Positions 43,229 through 53,959 of a DNA stretch of 64,000 bases are shown here, piece by piece (the first letter of the stretch is position 1; every line of letters begins with the position of its first letter). Made by a program: the position numbers and the translations under genes. Under the pieces are notes generated by a model. It was not told the origin of the DNA. It made no database searches and saw only the letters and a list, made by a program, of their open reading frames with translations. The DNA is from Streptomyces radiopugnans. Lineage in GTDB: Bacteria > Actinomycetota > Actinomycetes > Streptomycetales > Streptomycetaceae. Where the stretch lies: assembly GCF_900110735.1 (NCBI RefSeq), contig NZ_FOET01000013.1, positions 105,779-169,778 of the forward strand, read 5' to 3'.

Positions 43229-44467
43229 TCAGGCCGAGGCCAGGCTCGCCAGGTACGCCTGCGCCTTCTCCGGGTCGAAGAACCAGTTCTCCAGGTCGGA
43301 GGGGTCGCTGAAGGCGTTGGCGAAGCGGTCCGCCAGCTCCTGGTGCTCCATGCCCGCGCCGATCAGCTGCAGCACGTGCTCCGGCGGCGGCGCCAGCAGC
43401 CCGTTCGACCACTTGGTGACGTGCCGGGCCGTGTCCTGCCAGAAGCGCTCGAACGTGGCCTGCATCCACTCCTCGTCGAACGGCTCGTCACCGCGCTCCA
43501 GGATCGCGGCCAGATAGGAGGCGGCGCACTTGGACGCGGTGTTGGAGCCCTGGCCGGTGATCGGGTCGTTGGCCACCACCACGTCCGCCACGCCCAGCAC
43601 CGCGCCGCCCGAGGGGAGGCGGCCGACCGGCTTGCGGACGGTCGGCGCGTAGCGGCCGGCGAGCGTGCCGCCCGCGTCGGTCAGCTCGACCTTGCGGGCC
43701 CGGTCGTACTCCCACGGGGTGAAGCGCTTCATCAGCTCCAGCGTGAGGTCGAGGTGCTCGGCGGGGTCCTTGACGCCCTGGAAGACGTCCAGCGGGCCGC
43801 CGGGGATCCCCTCCCAGAACAGGATGTCGCAGGCGCCGGAGACGGTGTATCCGGGGATCATGAACAGCTCGCCGACGCCCGGCACCAGGTTGAAGCGCAC
43901 CGCCAGCATCTCGGGGTGCTCCGGGCGCCGCTCCAGGCCGTGCACGTAGGACACCGCCAGGGCGCGCTGCGGCTTGTCGTACGGCGAGCGCGAGGCGTCG
44001 CGCTCGAACATCGTCACCAGCTCGCCCTTGCCCGCCGCGACGAGCACCAGGTCGTAGGTGCGGGCGAAGAAGTCCAGGTCGGAGACGGCCGCGCCGTGGA
44101 TGACGAGCTGGCCGCCGCGCTGGGCGAAGGTCTCCAGCCAGCCGGCCATCTTCACGCGCTGGTCGATCGACTGCGCATAGGAGTCCAGACGGCCCACCCA
44201 GTCGATGACGCGGGACCCGTCGGGGCCGACGACCGAGACGCCCAGGCCCTCGGTGCGCGGGCTCTGGTCCTCCCAGAAGTTGATCTCCAGATCGCGCTCG
44301 TGCTGGAGGGCCTGGTCGAACATGCACTGGGTGGACATGACCCGGCCGCCGCGGATCTCGTCCGCCGTGCGGTTCGACATCACGGTGACCTCGTAGCCGT
44401 GCGACTGGAGGCCGAGCGCGAGCTGGAGGCCGGACTGGCCGGCTCCGACGATGAGTATCTTCCGCAT
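43229..44467 (-). CDS. Styrene-monooxygenase-like FAD-dependent oxygenase
   Basis: This 412-aa protein matches the StyA/IndA group of two-component flavoprotein monooxygenases. The N-terminal FAD-binding motif reads ILIVGAGQSGLQLALGL (residues 4-20), and the second flavin motif is near VADVVVANDPITGQGSNTA. Such enzymes epoxidise styrene or indole using FADH2 from a reductase; no reductase (StyB) gene is adjacent. It lies 82 bp downstream of cvnD, in the place where other conservons carry a cytochrome P450 or other enzyme, and is likely cotranscribed. Confidence 0.85.
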   Translation of the reverse strand: MRKILIVGAGQSGLQLALGLQSHGYEVTVMSNRTADEIRGGRVMSTQCMFDQALQHERDLEINFWEDQSPRTEGLGVSVVGPDGSRVIDWVGRLDSYAQSIDQRVKMAGWLETFAQRGGQLVIHGAAVSDLDFFARTYDLVLVAAGKGELVTMFERDASRSPYDKPQRALAVSYVHGLERRPEHPEMLAVRFNLVPGVGELFMIPGYTVSGACDILFWEGIPGGPLDVFQGVKDPAEHLDLTLELMKRFTPWEYDRARKVELTDAGGTLAGRYAPTVRKPVGRLPSGGAVLGVADVVVANDPITGQGSNTASKCAASYLAAILERGDEPFDEEWMQATFERFWQDTARHVTKWSNGLLAPPPEHVLQLIGAGMEHQELADRFANAFSDPSDLENWFFDPEKAQAYLASLASA

Positions 44468-44549
44468 GGCGGTTCTCCCCTGGAGTGCCTGGGTGATGGG
44501 GTGCCTGGGTGTGGGGTCGTGAGGGCGGTGGGGCGGGACCGGCCGCCGG

Positions 44550-45167
44550 TCAGGCGGGGGTGAGGTCCAGCGCGTGGCCGACGAGCGCCGTCAGCGAGTC
44601 GACGACCGTGTCCCGCTTGCGCGCGTCCATGATGACGACGGGCACGCGGTCGGGGACGGACAGCGCCTCGCGCACGTCCTCGGCCTCGTAGTACTCCGTC
44701 CCCTCGAAGTGGTTGACGGCGACGACGTAGGGCAGGGCGCAGCTCTCGAAGTAGTCGAGCGCCGGGAAGCAGTCCTCCAGCCGCCGGGTGTCGGCCATCA
44801 CCACCGCGCCGATCGCGCCGCGCGCCAGGTCGTCCCACATGAACCAGAAGCGCCGCTGGCCGGGGGTGCCGAACAGGTAGAGCACCAGGTCGGCGTCGAG
44901 GGTGACGCGGCCGAAGTCCATGGCGACCGTGGTCGTGGTCTTCTCGGGGGTGGCGGTGATGTCGTCGGTGCCCTCGCTCGCCTGGGTCATCACCGCCTCG
45001 GTGGTCAGCGGTTCGATCTCGGAGACCGAGCCGACGAAGGTCGTCTTTCCCACGCCGAAGCCTCCCGCCACCACGATCTTGACGGAGATCGGGGCGCGTC
45101 CGCGCTCCTCCTGCCAGGGCTGGAGCTTCTCGGCGCTCTGTGCCGGGTCGTTCACGGCGTCCACCAC
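44550..45167 (-). CDS. cvnD: Conservon GTPase CvnD
   Basis: This 205-aa Ras-like GTPase is of the MglA/CvnD type. Walker A is GGFGVGKTT (about 35-43), switch II is LFGTPGQRRFWFMW, and the base-recognition motif reads VNHFEG instead of NKxD, as is normal for CvnD. The start is a GTG (45167) with a weak site, and a GTG at 45155 is possible. It is the fourth gene of the conservon, whose products form a membrane signalling complex resembling eukaryotic G-protein systems. Confidence 0.92.
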   Translation of the reverse strand: MVDAVNDPAQSAEKLQPWQEERGRAPISVKIVVAGGFGVGKTTFVGSVSEIEPLTTEAVMTQASEGTDDITATPEKTTTTVAMDFGRVTLDADLVLYLFGTPGQRRFWFMWDDLARGAIGAVVMADTRRLEDCFPALDYFESCALPYVVAVNHFEGTEYYEAEDVREALSVPDRVPVVIMDARKRDTVVDSLTALVGHALDLTPA

Positions 45168-45337
45168 GGGTCTTTCTCGGGGTCTGCGTCGGTGTCGGTG
45201 TCGGGATCTGCGTCGAAGTCTGTGCCGGGTTCGGTGCCGGGGCCTGTGCCGGTGTGCCGGCCGGTCGTCCGCGCCGCGGTGCCCCGCACGGTGCCGGGCG
45301 GGGTGCGGGGTGGCCCGTCAGAGCCTGCGGAGTCCAC
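45152..45337 (-). CDS. Possible small acidic ORF between cvnC and cvnD
   Basis: Sixty-one codons start at a GTG (AGAGGG six bases upstream) within the end of cvnC and stop 16 bases inside cvnD. The peptide is rich in Thr, Gly, Pro and Asp (TGTGPGTEPGTDFDADPDTD then TDADPEKD) and comes from degenerate short DNA repeats. Conservon genes normally abut closely, so this 150-bp spacer is odd. Coding status is doubtful; the repeats may simply be non-coding. Confidence 0.25.
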   Translation of the reverse strand: MDSAGSDGPPRTPPGTVRGTAARTTGRHTGTGPGTEPGTDFDADPDTDTDADPEKDPWWTP

Positions 45338-45707
45338 CCAGCACCCTCTCCAGCAGTGCGCGGTCGGGGCGGTCGTTGTCGTAGCCGGTGCCGTAGACCC
45401 GGATGCGCCCCTGGTCGGCGAGGTCGCTGAGCAGTACGCGCACCACGCCCAGCGGCATCCGCAGCCGGGCGGCGATCTCGGCGACCGAGCGCATCCTGCG
45501 GCACAGCTCGACGATGGCCCGCATCTCGGGCATCACGCGGTCGCGCAGCCCGCCGGAGGTCAGCTCCAGGCGCGCTTCGGGGGCCTCGATGGCGGCCACG
45601 AGGGTCTCCACCAGCAGGACGTGCCCGAAGCGGGTGCGGCCTCCGGTCAGGGAGTAGGGGCGCACGCGCGCGGGTTTGCGTACGGGCAGCGGGCTGTGGG
45701 AGGTCAC
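45318..45707 (-). CDS. cvnC: Conservon protein CvnC (DUF742)
   Basis: This 129-aa DUF742 protein contains a winged-helix-like fold with RPYSLTGGRTRFGHVLLVETLV and SVAEIAARLRMPLGVVRVLLSDLADQGRIRVY. In conservons CvnC associates with CvnB and CvnD; its exact role is unknown. It overlaps cvnB by four bases. Confidence 0.93.
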   Translation of the reverse strand: MTSHSPLPVRKPARVRPYSLTGGRTRFGHVLLVETLVAAIEAPEARLELTSGGLRDRVMPEMRAIVELCRRMRSVAEIAARLRMPLGVVRVLLSDLADQGRIRVYGTGYDNDRPDRALLERVLGGLRRL

Positions 45708-46267
45708 TGGTCCAGCTCCATCGACGTGCGCAGTTCGGTGCGGAGTTCGGGGGTGAGGACGTGTCCGGCCCGGCCGACGAAGAGGGCCATGTGGTACGCG
45801 ACGACGCTCATGTCGCAGTCGGGCGCGGCGTGGACGCCGAGCAGCGAGCCGTCGCTGATGGACATCACGAACAGGCTGCCCTCGTCCATCGCGACCATGG
45901 TCTGCTTGACGGGCCCGGCGTCCATCAGCTTCGACGCGCCCTGGGTGAGGGAGCCGAGACCGGAGACGATGGTGGCCAGGTCGGCACCGGCGTCCCTGGG
46001 GCCGCGCTCCGGCCGCCCTCCGGGCTCCCGGCGCGGGGCGGCGCCGTCCGCGTTCTCTCCCTCACCGCGCTCCTCGCGGTCCGGTCCGCCGCCGGGACCG
46101 GCGTCTCCGGCGGTTCTGCCCGGTTCGGAGGAGAGCAGGAGCAGGCCGTCGGAGGACACCACGGCGACGGACCGTACGCCGGGGACCTCGTCGACCAGGT
46201 TGGACAGCAGCCAGCGCAGGTTGCGTGCCTGCCTGCTGGGCGTGTGTGCGGTGGTGGGCGCGTTCAC
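45704..46267 (-). CDS. cvnB: Conservon roadblock/LC7 protein CvnB
   Basis: This 187-aa roadblock protein is the GTPase-partner component, comparable to MglB. The family N-terminus LRWLLSNLVDEVPGVRSVAVVSSDGLLLL and C-terminus LFVMSISDGSLLGVHAAPDCDMSVVAYHMALFV are intact. Between them, about 45 Gly/Glu/Arg/Pro-rich residues (about 48-95) are inserted; typical CvnB is near 140 aa. It overlaps cvnA and cvnC by four bases each. Confidence 0.92.
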   Translation of the reverse strand: MNAPTTAHTPSRQARNLRWLLSNLVDEVPGVRSVAVVSSDGLLLLSSEPGRTAGDAGPGGGPDREERGEGENADGAAPRREPGGRPERGPRDAGADLATIVSGLGSLTQGASKLMDAGPVKQTMVAMDEGSLFVMSISDGSLLGVHAAPDCDMSVVAYHMALFVGRAGHVLTPELRTELRTSMELDQ

Positions 46268-49173
46268 TTGCGTGCCTCCTCGACAGTGCCACCCGTGTCC
46301 GTCGCCTCCGCGCGGTCTTCCGCCGGGCCGTCGCTGCGGCCGGCGGCGACCTGCTCGGCGGCGATCTGCGCCTCCGCGTCGCGCTGGCCGTCCCGGGCCC
46401 CCTGCTGGAAGCCGCCGAGCCGCCTGCGCAGTTCCTCGGCCTTCAGCCCGCCCGTACGGGGGCGGGGGATGTCGGCCGCGGTCTCCACGGTCTGCGGTGT
46501 GCGCTTGGGGAGCCCCTTGGCGGTGACGGTCCGCGGGGCGGGGGAGGTCCCGTCCTCCGGAGCGGAGGCCGGGGTGGGTCCGGGCGCCGGCGCCTCGTCC
46601 CGGGCCCGGCTGTGCTCACGGGGGTCCTCGGGCTCGACGTAGTACGGGCCCGCGGCCCGGACCAGGGCGTCGCGCGCGGGGTCGGCCGCGGCCTCGTCGG
46701 CCTCCGCGACGTCGGTGACGCCGGCCACCGGGGTACGCCGGGAGTGCCCCCCGCCGGGGGGCGGCGGGGTCTCCTCGGTGATCCGGGGGATCTGCGCGGT
46801 ATCGGTGACGTCGGCGGTGTCGGCGCCCTCGCCGTCCGCTCCCGCCCCCGCCGCGTCCGTGCCCGCCGCGCCGGCGGCCGCCGTCACCGGGCGCACGCGG
46901 TCCGGGCGGGGCGGCAGCGCGTTGCCGTTGGCCTCGGCGACCGTGCCCGGCAGGGGCTGCGCCGTGCCCGCGGTGGCGGCCCTGGCCCCCGCGAGGGCCC
47001 CGGGCACCGGGCGGTCGGGCAGCAGGGCGCGCGGCAGGACGGCGACCGCGGTGATGCCGCCCTGCTCCTGCTCGCGCAGCTGCACCCGCACCCCGTGCCG
47101 CGCGGCGAGCCGGGCCACCACGTACAGGCCCATGCCCAGCGCGTCGCCGTCCTCGGGGACGACGGAGGCGCCGTCGGCCAGCTTGGCGTTCAGCTCGGCG
47201 AGCCGCTCGGCGGAGGAGCCGATGCCCTCGTCCTGGACGGAGAGCATGATCTCGCCGCTCTCCAGCATCCAGCCCGACAGCCGCACCTCGGCGTCCGGCG
47301 GCGAGAAGGCGGTGGCGTTGTCCACCAGTTCGGCGATCAGGTGGCTGATGTCGTCGGCGGCGGAGCCCGACACCTGGGCGTGCGGCGGCAGCGCGGCGAT
47401 CTCCACCCGCTCGTAGCGCTCGATCTCGCTGATCGCGGCGCGCAGCACGTCCAGCAGCGGCACCGGCTCCCGATGGCCGGTGGCGTGGTCGGAGCCCGCC
47501 AGGAGGAGCAGGTTCTCGCTGTGGCGGCGCATACGGGTCGCCAGGTGGTCGAGTTTGAAGAGAGCCGCGAGCCGCTCCGGCTCCTTCTCCTCGTGCTCCA
47601 TGGACTCGATCAGGGCGAGCTGCCGCTCCACCAGCCCCAGCGTCCGCAGCCCCAGGTGGACGAACGTGCCGTGGGAGGCGCCCTGCCGGCGCTCCGGGCG
47701 CTCGCCCTCGGACTCGCTCCCGGCGGCCCCGGCTGCGGACTCGGGCTCGCTCCCGGCGGCGGCCTTCGCGGACTCGTGGTCGCGCAGCAGCCGTTCGTGC
47801 TCGGCGGTCAGCGCGGCCAACTGCTCGCGCGCGGCGGCGAGTTCGGCGGCCAGTCCGGCGGTTGCGGCGGTTCCGTCCTCACGCGCGGGGCCGGCGTCCG
47901 GCGCCCCGGCGGCCTCCGCGGAGCCGGACGCCGCGGAACCCGCCGCGGCCTCGGCCCGGACGGCGCGCTCGTGCAGCTCGGCGGCGGTGTCCCGCAGGCG
48001 GTTGACGGCGCGTACGACGTCTGCGAACTCGTCGTTGCGGCCGGTGTACACCACCGGCTCCTCGCCCACCGGATCGGCGGCCACCCGCTCGCCGCCGCGC
48101 CGCAGGACCGCCAGCGGGCGGGCCATCGAGCGGGCGGTCTGCACGCTGATGCCGACGGCGAGCAGCAGGCAGATCCCGAGCAGGGCGGCACGCAGCTCCA
48201 GCGCGGTGACGTCGTCGTCGCGCAGCCCCTCCAGCCTCTTCACCTCGGCGGCCGCCAGCGAGGACTCCATGCTGCGCATGCGGTCCACCCGGGCGGTCAG
48301 AGCGGACTCCACGCGGTCGGGGTTCAGGGCGCGGTCCTGGTGGTCCAGCCGCGGCTGGTCGGTGAGGCGGGCCAGGTAGCGCTCGGCCAGCGTCACGTCG
48401 GTGCCGGTGACGGTCCTGGCGTACGCGTCCCGGTCGGAGGCGAGCGCGGTCTGGTCGAAGTCGGCGAGGGCGGCCTGCTCGCGCAGGTGCGCCTGCTGGG
48501 CGGCGGCGGCCAGACGCGGCTGCTCGCCCTCGCCGGCGAGCGCGGCCAGCAGCAGCCCGCGGGCGGCGGAGGCCTGCTCGACGGCGCGCCCGAGGTCGGG
48601 GAGCGCGTCGGCCGTCGCGTTCTCGGCGCGTGCGGGCAGGGCGCGGGTGGTGGCGGCGGTGACGCCGCCGAGGGACTGGATGAGCTGGGTGTAAGCCTCG
48701 TACGTCTCGGCGGCGCCGCTCTCCCCGGCCACGGCCCGCTGGCGGGTGTCGGGGAAGGCGTCGAGCAGCCGCCGTATGTCGGCGGGGGCGTCGGCGCTCA
48801 GCTCCCGGATGCCGCGGTCCACCCGGGCGCGCTCCCGTTCGGAGAGCCCCTCGCCGTCCCGGCCGGTGCGGCCGGCGGCGATGTAGCGGACGACGGCGTC
48901 GCGCTCGTCGGCCAGGGCGTGGGAGAGCGAGACCGCGCGGCGGCCCAGGTCGGCGCGGTCGACCAGTCGCTGGGAGTCGGTCAGATCGCGCGAGGCGGTG
49001 GCCACCGAGGGCGCGCCCGCGGCGAGTACGGCGGCCGCGCACAGGACCACGGAGACGAGGAGTCTGTTGCGCACCCGCGCCCTGCGCCCTGTGGGGGGCG
49101 GTGTGGAGGCTGTGCCGTCCTGGCGGTCCTGCCGGCTGCTCCGGTGTCGCTTCTTCCCCACCCGTGCTCGCAA
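46264..49173 (-). CDS. cvnA: Conservon sensor-kinase-like protein CvnA
   Basis: This 969-aa membrane protein starts at a TTG preceded by GGAACGAGA. A first membrane helix (about 38-58) leads to an extracellular nitrate/nitrite-sensor-like helical domain (60-325), a second helix (about 330-350), a HAMP-like linker and coiled coil, then an HATPase domain (LIAELVDNATAFSPPDAEV, VQDEGIG, GMGLYVVARLAARHGV). The usual phospho-acceptor His region is degenerate (HLATRMRRHSENLLLLAG), typical for CvnA. A Pro/Ala/Thr-rich tail of about 250 residues ends the protein. Confidence 0.92.
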   Translation of the reverse strand: MRARVGKKRHRSSRQDRQDGTASTPPPTGRRARVRNRLLVSVVLCAAAVLAAGAPSVATASRDLTDSQRLVDRADLGRRAVSLSHALADERDAVVRYIAAGRTGRDGEGLSERERARVDRGIRELSADAPADIRRLLDAFPDTRQRAVAGESGAAETYEAYTQLIQSLGGVTAATTRALPARAENATADALPDLGRAVEQASAARGLLLAALAGEGEQPRLAAAAQQAHLREQAALADFDQTALASDRDAYARTVTGTDVTLAERYLARLTDQPRLDHQDRALNPDRVESALTARVDRMRSMESSLAAAEVKRLEGLRDDDVTALELRAALLGICLLLAVGISVQTARSMARPLAVLRRGGERVAADPVGEEPVVYTGRNDEFADVVRAVNRLRDTAAELHERAVRAEAAAGSAASGSAEAAGAPDAGPAREDGTAATAGLAAELAAAREQLAALTAEHERLLRDHESAKAAAGSEPESAAGAAGSESEGERPERRQGASHGTFVHLGLRTLGLVERQLALIESMEHEEKEPERLAALFKLDHLATRMRRHSENLLLLAGSDHATGHREPVPLLDVLRAAISEIERYERVEIAALPPHAQVSGSAADDISHLIAELVDNATAFSPPDAEVRLSGWMLESGEIMLSVQDEGIGSSAERLAELNAKLADGASVVPEDGDALGMGLYVVARLAARHGVRVQLREQEQGGITAVAVLPRALLPDRPVPGALAGARAATAGTAQPLPGTVAEANGNALPPRPDRVRPVTAAAGAAGTDAAGAGADGEGADTADVTDTAQIPRITEETPPPPGGGHSRRTPVAGVTDVAEADEAAADPARDALVRAAGPYYVEPEDPREHSRARDEAPAPGPTPASAPEDGTSPAPRTVTAKGLPKRTPQTVETAADIPRPRTGGLKAEELRRRLGGFQQGARDGQRDAEAQIAAEQVAAGRSDGPAEDRAEATDTGGTVEEARK

Positions 49174-49560
49174 TCTCGTTCCGCCGTCCCGGATCCGTCC
49201 GGGACGCGACAGTCCAGTGTGTGCGGCAAGGGACCGTATCCCGTCCGTTCACAGTTGCCCGCGGCGGCCGACGTTTCCATCGCCGCGGCGGATGTGGAGG
49301 CGGTCCCCCTGCCAGGCCACCCGAAGGAGTGAACATCACGGGGGAGTTGCCGAACAACTCCGATGCCGCGGCCAGTTCGGCCACACACCGGCCGGGGGTT
49401 GGAAATCCGCCCGGCCTTTTGGCAATATTCGCGCCCACCGTTTCACGGACACCACGATTCCGGTAGAACTCCGGCGAAGAGCAGCAGGTCGCGACACTGG
49501 TCCAGACCTGTCTCCCGCTCCCCCGCCCCCTCCCGGGCCCGCTCCGGCACACTGGCGCGC
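49174..49560. other. Gene-free divergent stretch between cvnA and PP2C gene
   Basis: This 387-bp gap lies between divergent genes. It contains the inverted repeat GGAGTTG-N5-CAACTCC (49343-49361) and an A/T-richer patch near 49418-49462 (TTGGCAATATTC, GATTCCGGTAGAAC) that could hold promoters. No sure promoter or coding ORF is visible. Confidence 0.5.
49343..49361. promoter_or_regulatory. Inverted repeat upstream of cvnA
   Basis: The arms GGAGTTG and CAACTCC (7 bp) flank CCGAA, 170 bp before cvnA and 200 bp before the PP2C gene. This is a possible operator; no regulator is known to me. Confidence 0.35.
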
Positions 49561-50358
49561 ATGCGGATCGAGATGGCGAGCGAGCCCGGGAGCCTCCAGG
49601 TCCCCAACGAGGACTACGCGTCGGTAGCCCTACCTGCGGCGGGAAGGGGCGGGGCGCTGGTGGTGCTGGACGGCGTGACTCCGCCACCGGAGGACACCGG
49701 GTGCGCGCACGACGTGCCCTGGTACGTGGCCCGCCTGGGCGGGGCACTGCTCGAACTGTCCGGTTCGCGGCGGGATATGACGCTCAGGGAGTGCCTCGCC
49801 TCCGCCATCGGCCGGACCGCCTCCGCCCACGGCCCGGGGTGTGACCTTTCTCACGTCCGCACCCCGCAGGCGACGGTGGTGCTGGCCCGCTGGGACGAGT
49901 CGGTCGTCGAGCACCTGGTGCTCTCCGACTCGGCGCTGCTGGTGGAGGGCGCGGACGGTTCGGTGACGCCCGTCCTCGACACCCGGCTGGACGGGCTGCG
50001 GCCCGCCGCGCGGGCGCTGCCCCCGGCCGGGCGGGCCGCGTACCTGGAGTCCCTGCGCAACGCGGAGGGCGGCTTCTTCACCGCGGCGGCCGATCCGGCG
50101 GTGGCCGGGCGCGCGGTGGTGGGCTCGGCGCCCCGCGAACGGGTGCGCGCGCTGGCCGCGCTGAGCGACGGCGCCACGCGCTGGACGGAGACCTTCCGCC
50201 TGGGCGACTGGACCGCGCTGATGGCGGTGCTCCGCAAGGAGGGGCCCCGGTCGCTGATCGGCCGGGTGCGCACCGCCGAGTCGGCCGACCGCGCCGGCAC
50301 GGCCTTCCCGCGCGGCAAGGCGCACGACGACGCGACGGCCGTGCTGGTGGAGTTCTAG
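49561..50358 (+). CDS. PP2C-like protein phosphatase domain protein
   Basis: This 265-aa soluble protein looks like a divergent PPM/PP2C Ser/Thr phosphatase: NEDYASVAL near the start, GALVVLDGVTPPPEDTGC (metal-binding Asp), VVLARWDESVVEHLVLSDSALLV, LAALSDGATRW and the C-terminal KAHDDATAVLVEF with Asp-Asp. The metal ligands expected in PP2C are mostly present. Its divergent position beside the conservon might link it to that signalling, but this is only positional. Confidence 0.8.
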   Translation: MRIEMASEPGSLQVPNEDYASVALPAAGRGGALVVLDGVTPPPEDTGCAHDVPWYVARLGGALLELSGSRRDMTLRECLASAIGRTASAHGPGCDLSHVRTPQATVVLARWDESVVEHLVLSDSALLVEGADGSVTPVLDTRLDGLRPAARALPPAGRAAYLESLRNAEGGFFTAAADPAVAGRAVVGSAPRERVRALAALSDGATRWTETFRLGDWTALMAVLRKEGPRSLIGRVRTAESADRAGTAFPRGKAHDDATAVLVEF

Positions 50359-50524
50359 TGTCGCGTCAGCCAGGTTTTGCCCGGTGGCGAGGCTCCCCCG
50401 GCCGGAGGCCGGGGGTGTGCGTGCCAGGGCGGCGAGCGGGGTGGACCCCGGCTGACGCGGCACTGGACGGCCCCCGGGCGTCCCCGGCCCCGCCGGCCGG
50501 GGACGCCCGTACGAACCCGTCCGC

Positions 50525-52978
<2,454 letters not shown>

Positions 52979-52997
52979 GATCTCTCCCTCGGCAGAC

Positions 52998-53018
52998 AAG
53001 TTGAGCTGACAGGACTCA
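52998..53018. promoter_or_regulatory. HAIR element (HspR operator) upstream of lon
   Basis: GTTGAGC-N7-ACTCAAT matches the HspR consensus CTTGAGT-N7-ACTCAAG at 11 of 14 defined positions, with the core TTGAG and CTCAA both intact. It ends 20 bp before the lon start codon. Confidence 0.8.
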
Positions 53019-53136
53019 ATGCCCTTTCAATGTCCGGGAGACGCGCGGTGTTCCCCTCCGCGTGTTCGCTGCGAGCGATCACCTCGCTTCACGGCCCGCC
53101 CGGTGCGCTCCGCCCGCCGGCGGCAGGATGGGCGGC

Positions 53137-53901
53137 ATGACGGCCGACAGGCACGACAGGCAGCCCCCGTATCCCCCGTACGAGACGACGGCCGGCCACG
53201 GGACCGGCACCCCCCTCGTCCTGGACCGCCGCGACGGCCCCCACGGCGAGGTCGTCCTGCGGCGGCACGGGAGGCTGCTCCAGATCATCGCCAACGGCTG
53301 CTTCCTGATGGACACCTCCGACGGCCGCTCCGAGCGCCTGCTGGTGCGGGCCGCGCTGGAGGAGCTGGACGCCGGCGGCGGCCGGCCCTCGCCGTCCGTG
53401 CTGATCGGCGGGCTGGGCGTCGGCTTCTCACTGGCCCAGGCGGCGGCCGAGCCGCGCTGGGCGCGGATCACCGTGGTCGAGCGGGAGGAGGCGGTGATCG
53501 ACTGGCACCGCGACGGCCCGCTCGGCGAGATCTCCTCCGGGGCGCTGGCCGACCCCCGGGTGCGGATCGTCCGCGCCGACCTCCTGGCGCACCTGGCCGG
53601 CGGCGGATCCGGGGGCCCGCCCGGCGGCGAGGAACCGTACGACGCGCTGTGCCTGGACATCGACAACGGTCCCGACTGGACGGTCACCGAGGACAACGGC
53701 TCGCTCTACACCCCCGCCGGGCTCGCCGCCTGCGCCCGGCGGCTCGCCCCGGGCGGGGTGCTGGCCGTGTGGTCCGCGCAGCCGTCCCACGCCTTCGGCG
53801 AGGCTCTCCGGAATGCCGGGTTCACACGGGTGCGCACCGAAGAGGTGCCCGTCGCCCGAGGCGTCCCGGACGTGGTCCACCTCGCCACCCGACCGGCGTA
53901 G
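53137..53901 (+). CDS. Spermidine-synthase-like methyltransferase-fold protein
   Basis: This 254-aa protein resembles polyamine aminopropyltransferases: LVLDRRDGPHGEVVLRRHG, LIGGLGVGFSLAQAA (nucleotide-type glycine loop), TVVEREEAVIDWH and DALCLDIDNGPDWTV. Key spermidine-synthase residues such as the gatekeeper DSSDP motif are not evident (DIDNGPD instead), so the substrate is uncertain. ATG 53137 has AGGA eight bases upstream; ATG 53128 is an alternative. Confidence 0.82.
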   Translation: MTADRHDRQPPYPPYETTAGHGTGTPLVLDRRDGPHGEVVLRRHGRLLQIIANGCFLMDTSDGRSERLLVRAALEELDAGGGRPSPSVLIGGLGVGFSLAQAAAEPRWARITVVEREEAVIDWHRDGPLGEISSGALADPRVRIVRADLLAHLAGGGSGGPPGGEEPYDALCLDIDNGPDWTVTEDNGSLYTPAGLAACARRLAPGGVLAVWSAQPSHAFGEALRNAGFTRVRTEEVPVARGVPDVVHLATRPA

Positions 53902-53959
53902 CGCACCGCACACGCGCCGTTTACGCTCTAGCGAGAAACCGAGCGGTAGGGCGAGACGT

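Noticed and set aside
46264..49173. Reading cvnA as an ordinary histidine kinase with a degenerated H-box
   Set aside because: CvnA proteins as a family lack a canonical H-box, and the adjacent cvnB-C-D genes confirm the conservon, so this is normal rather than damage.
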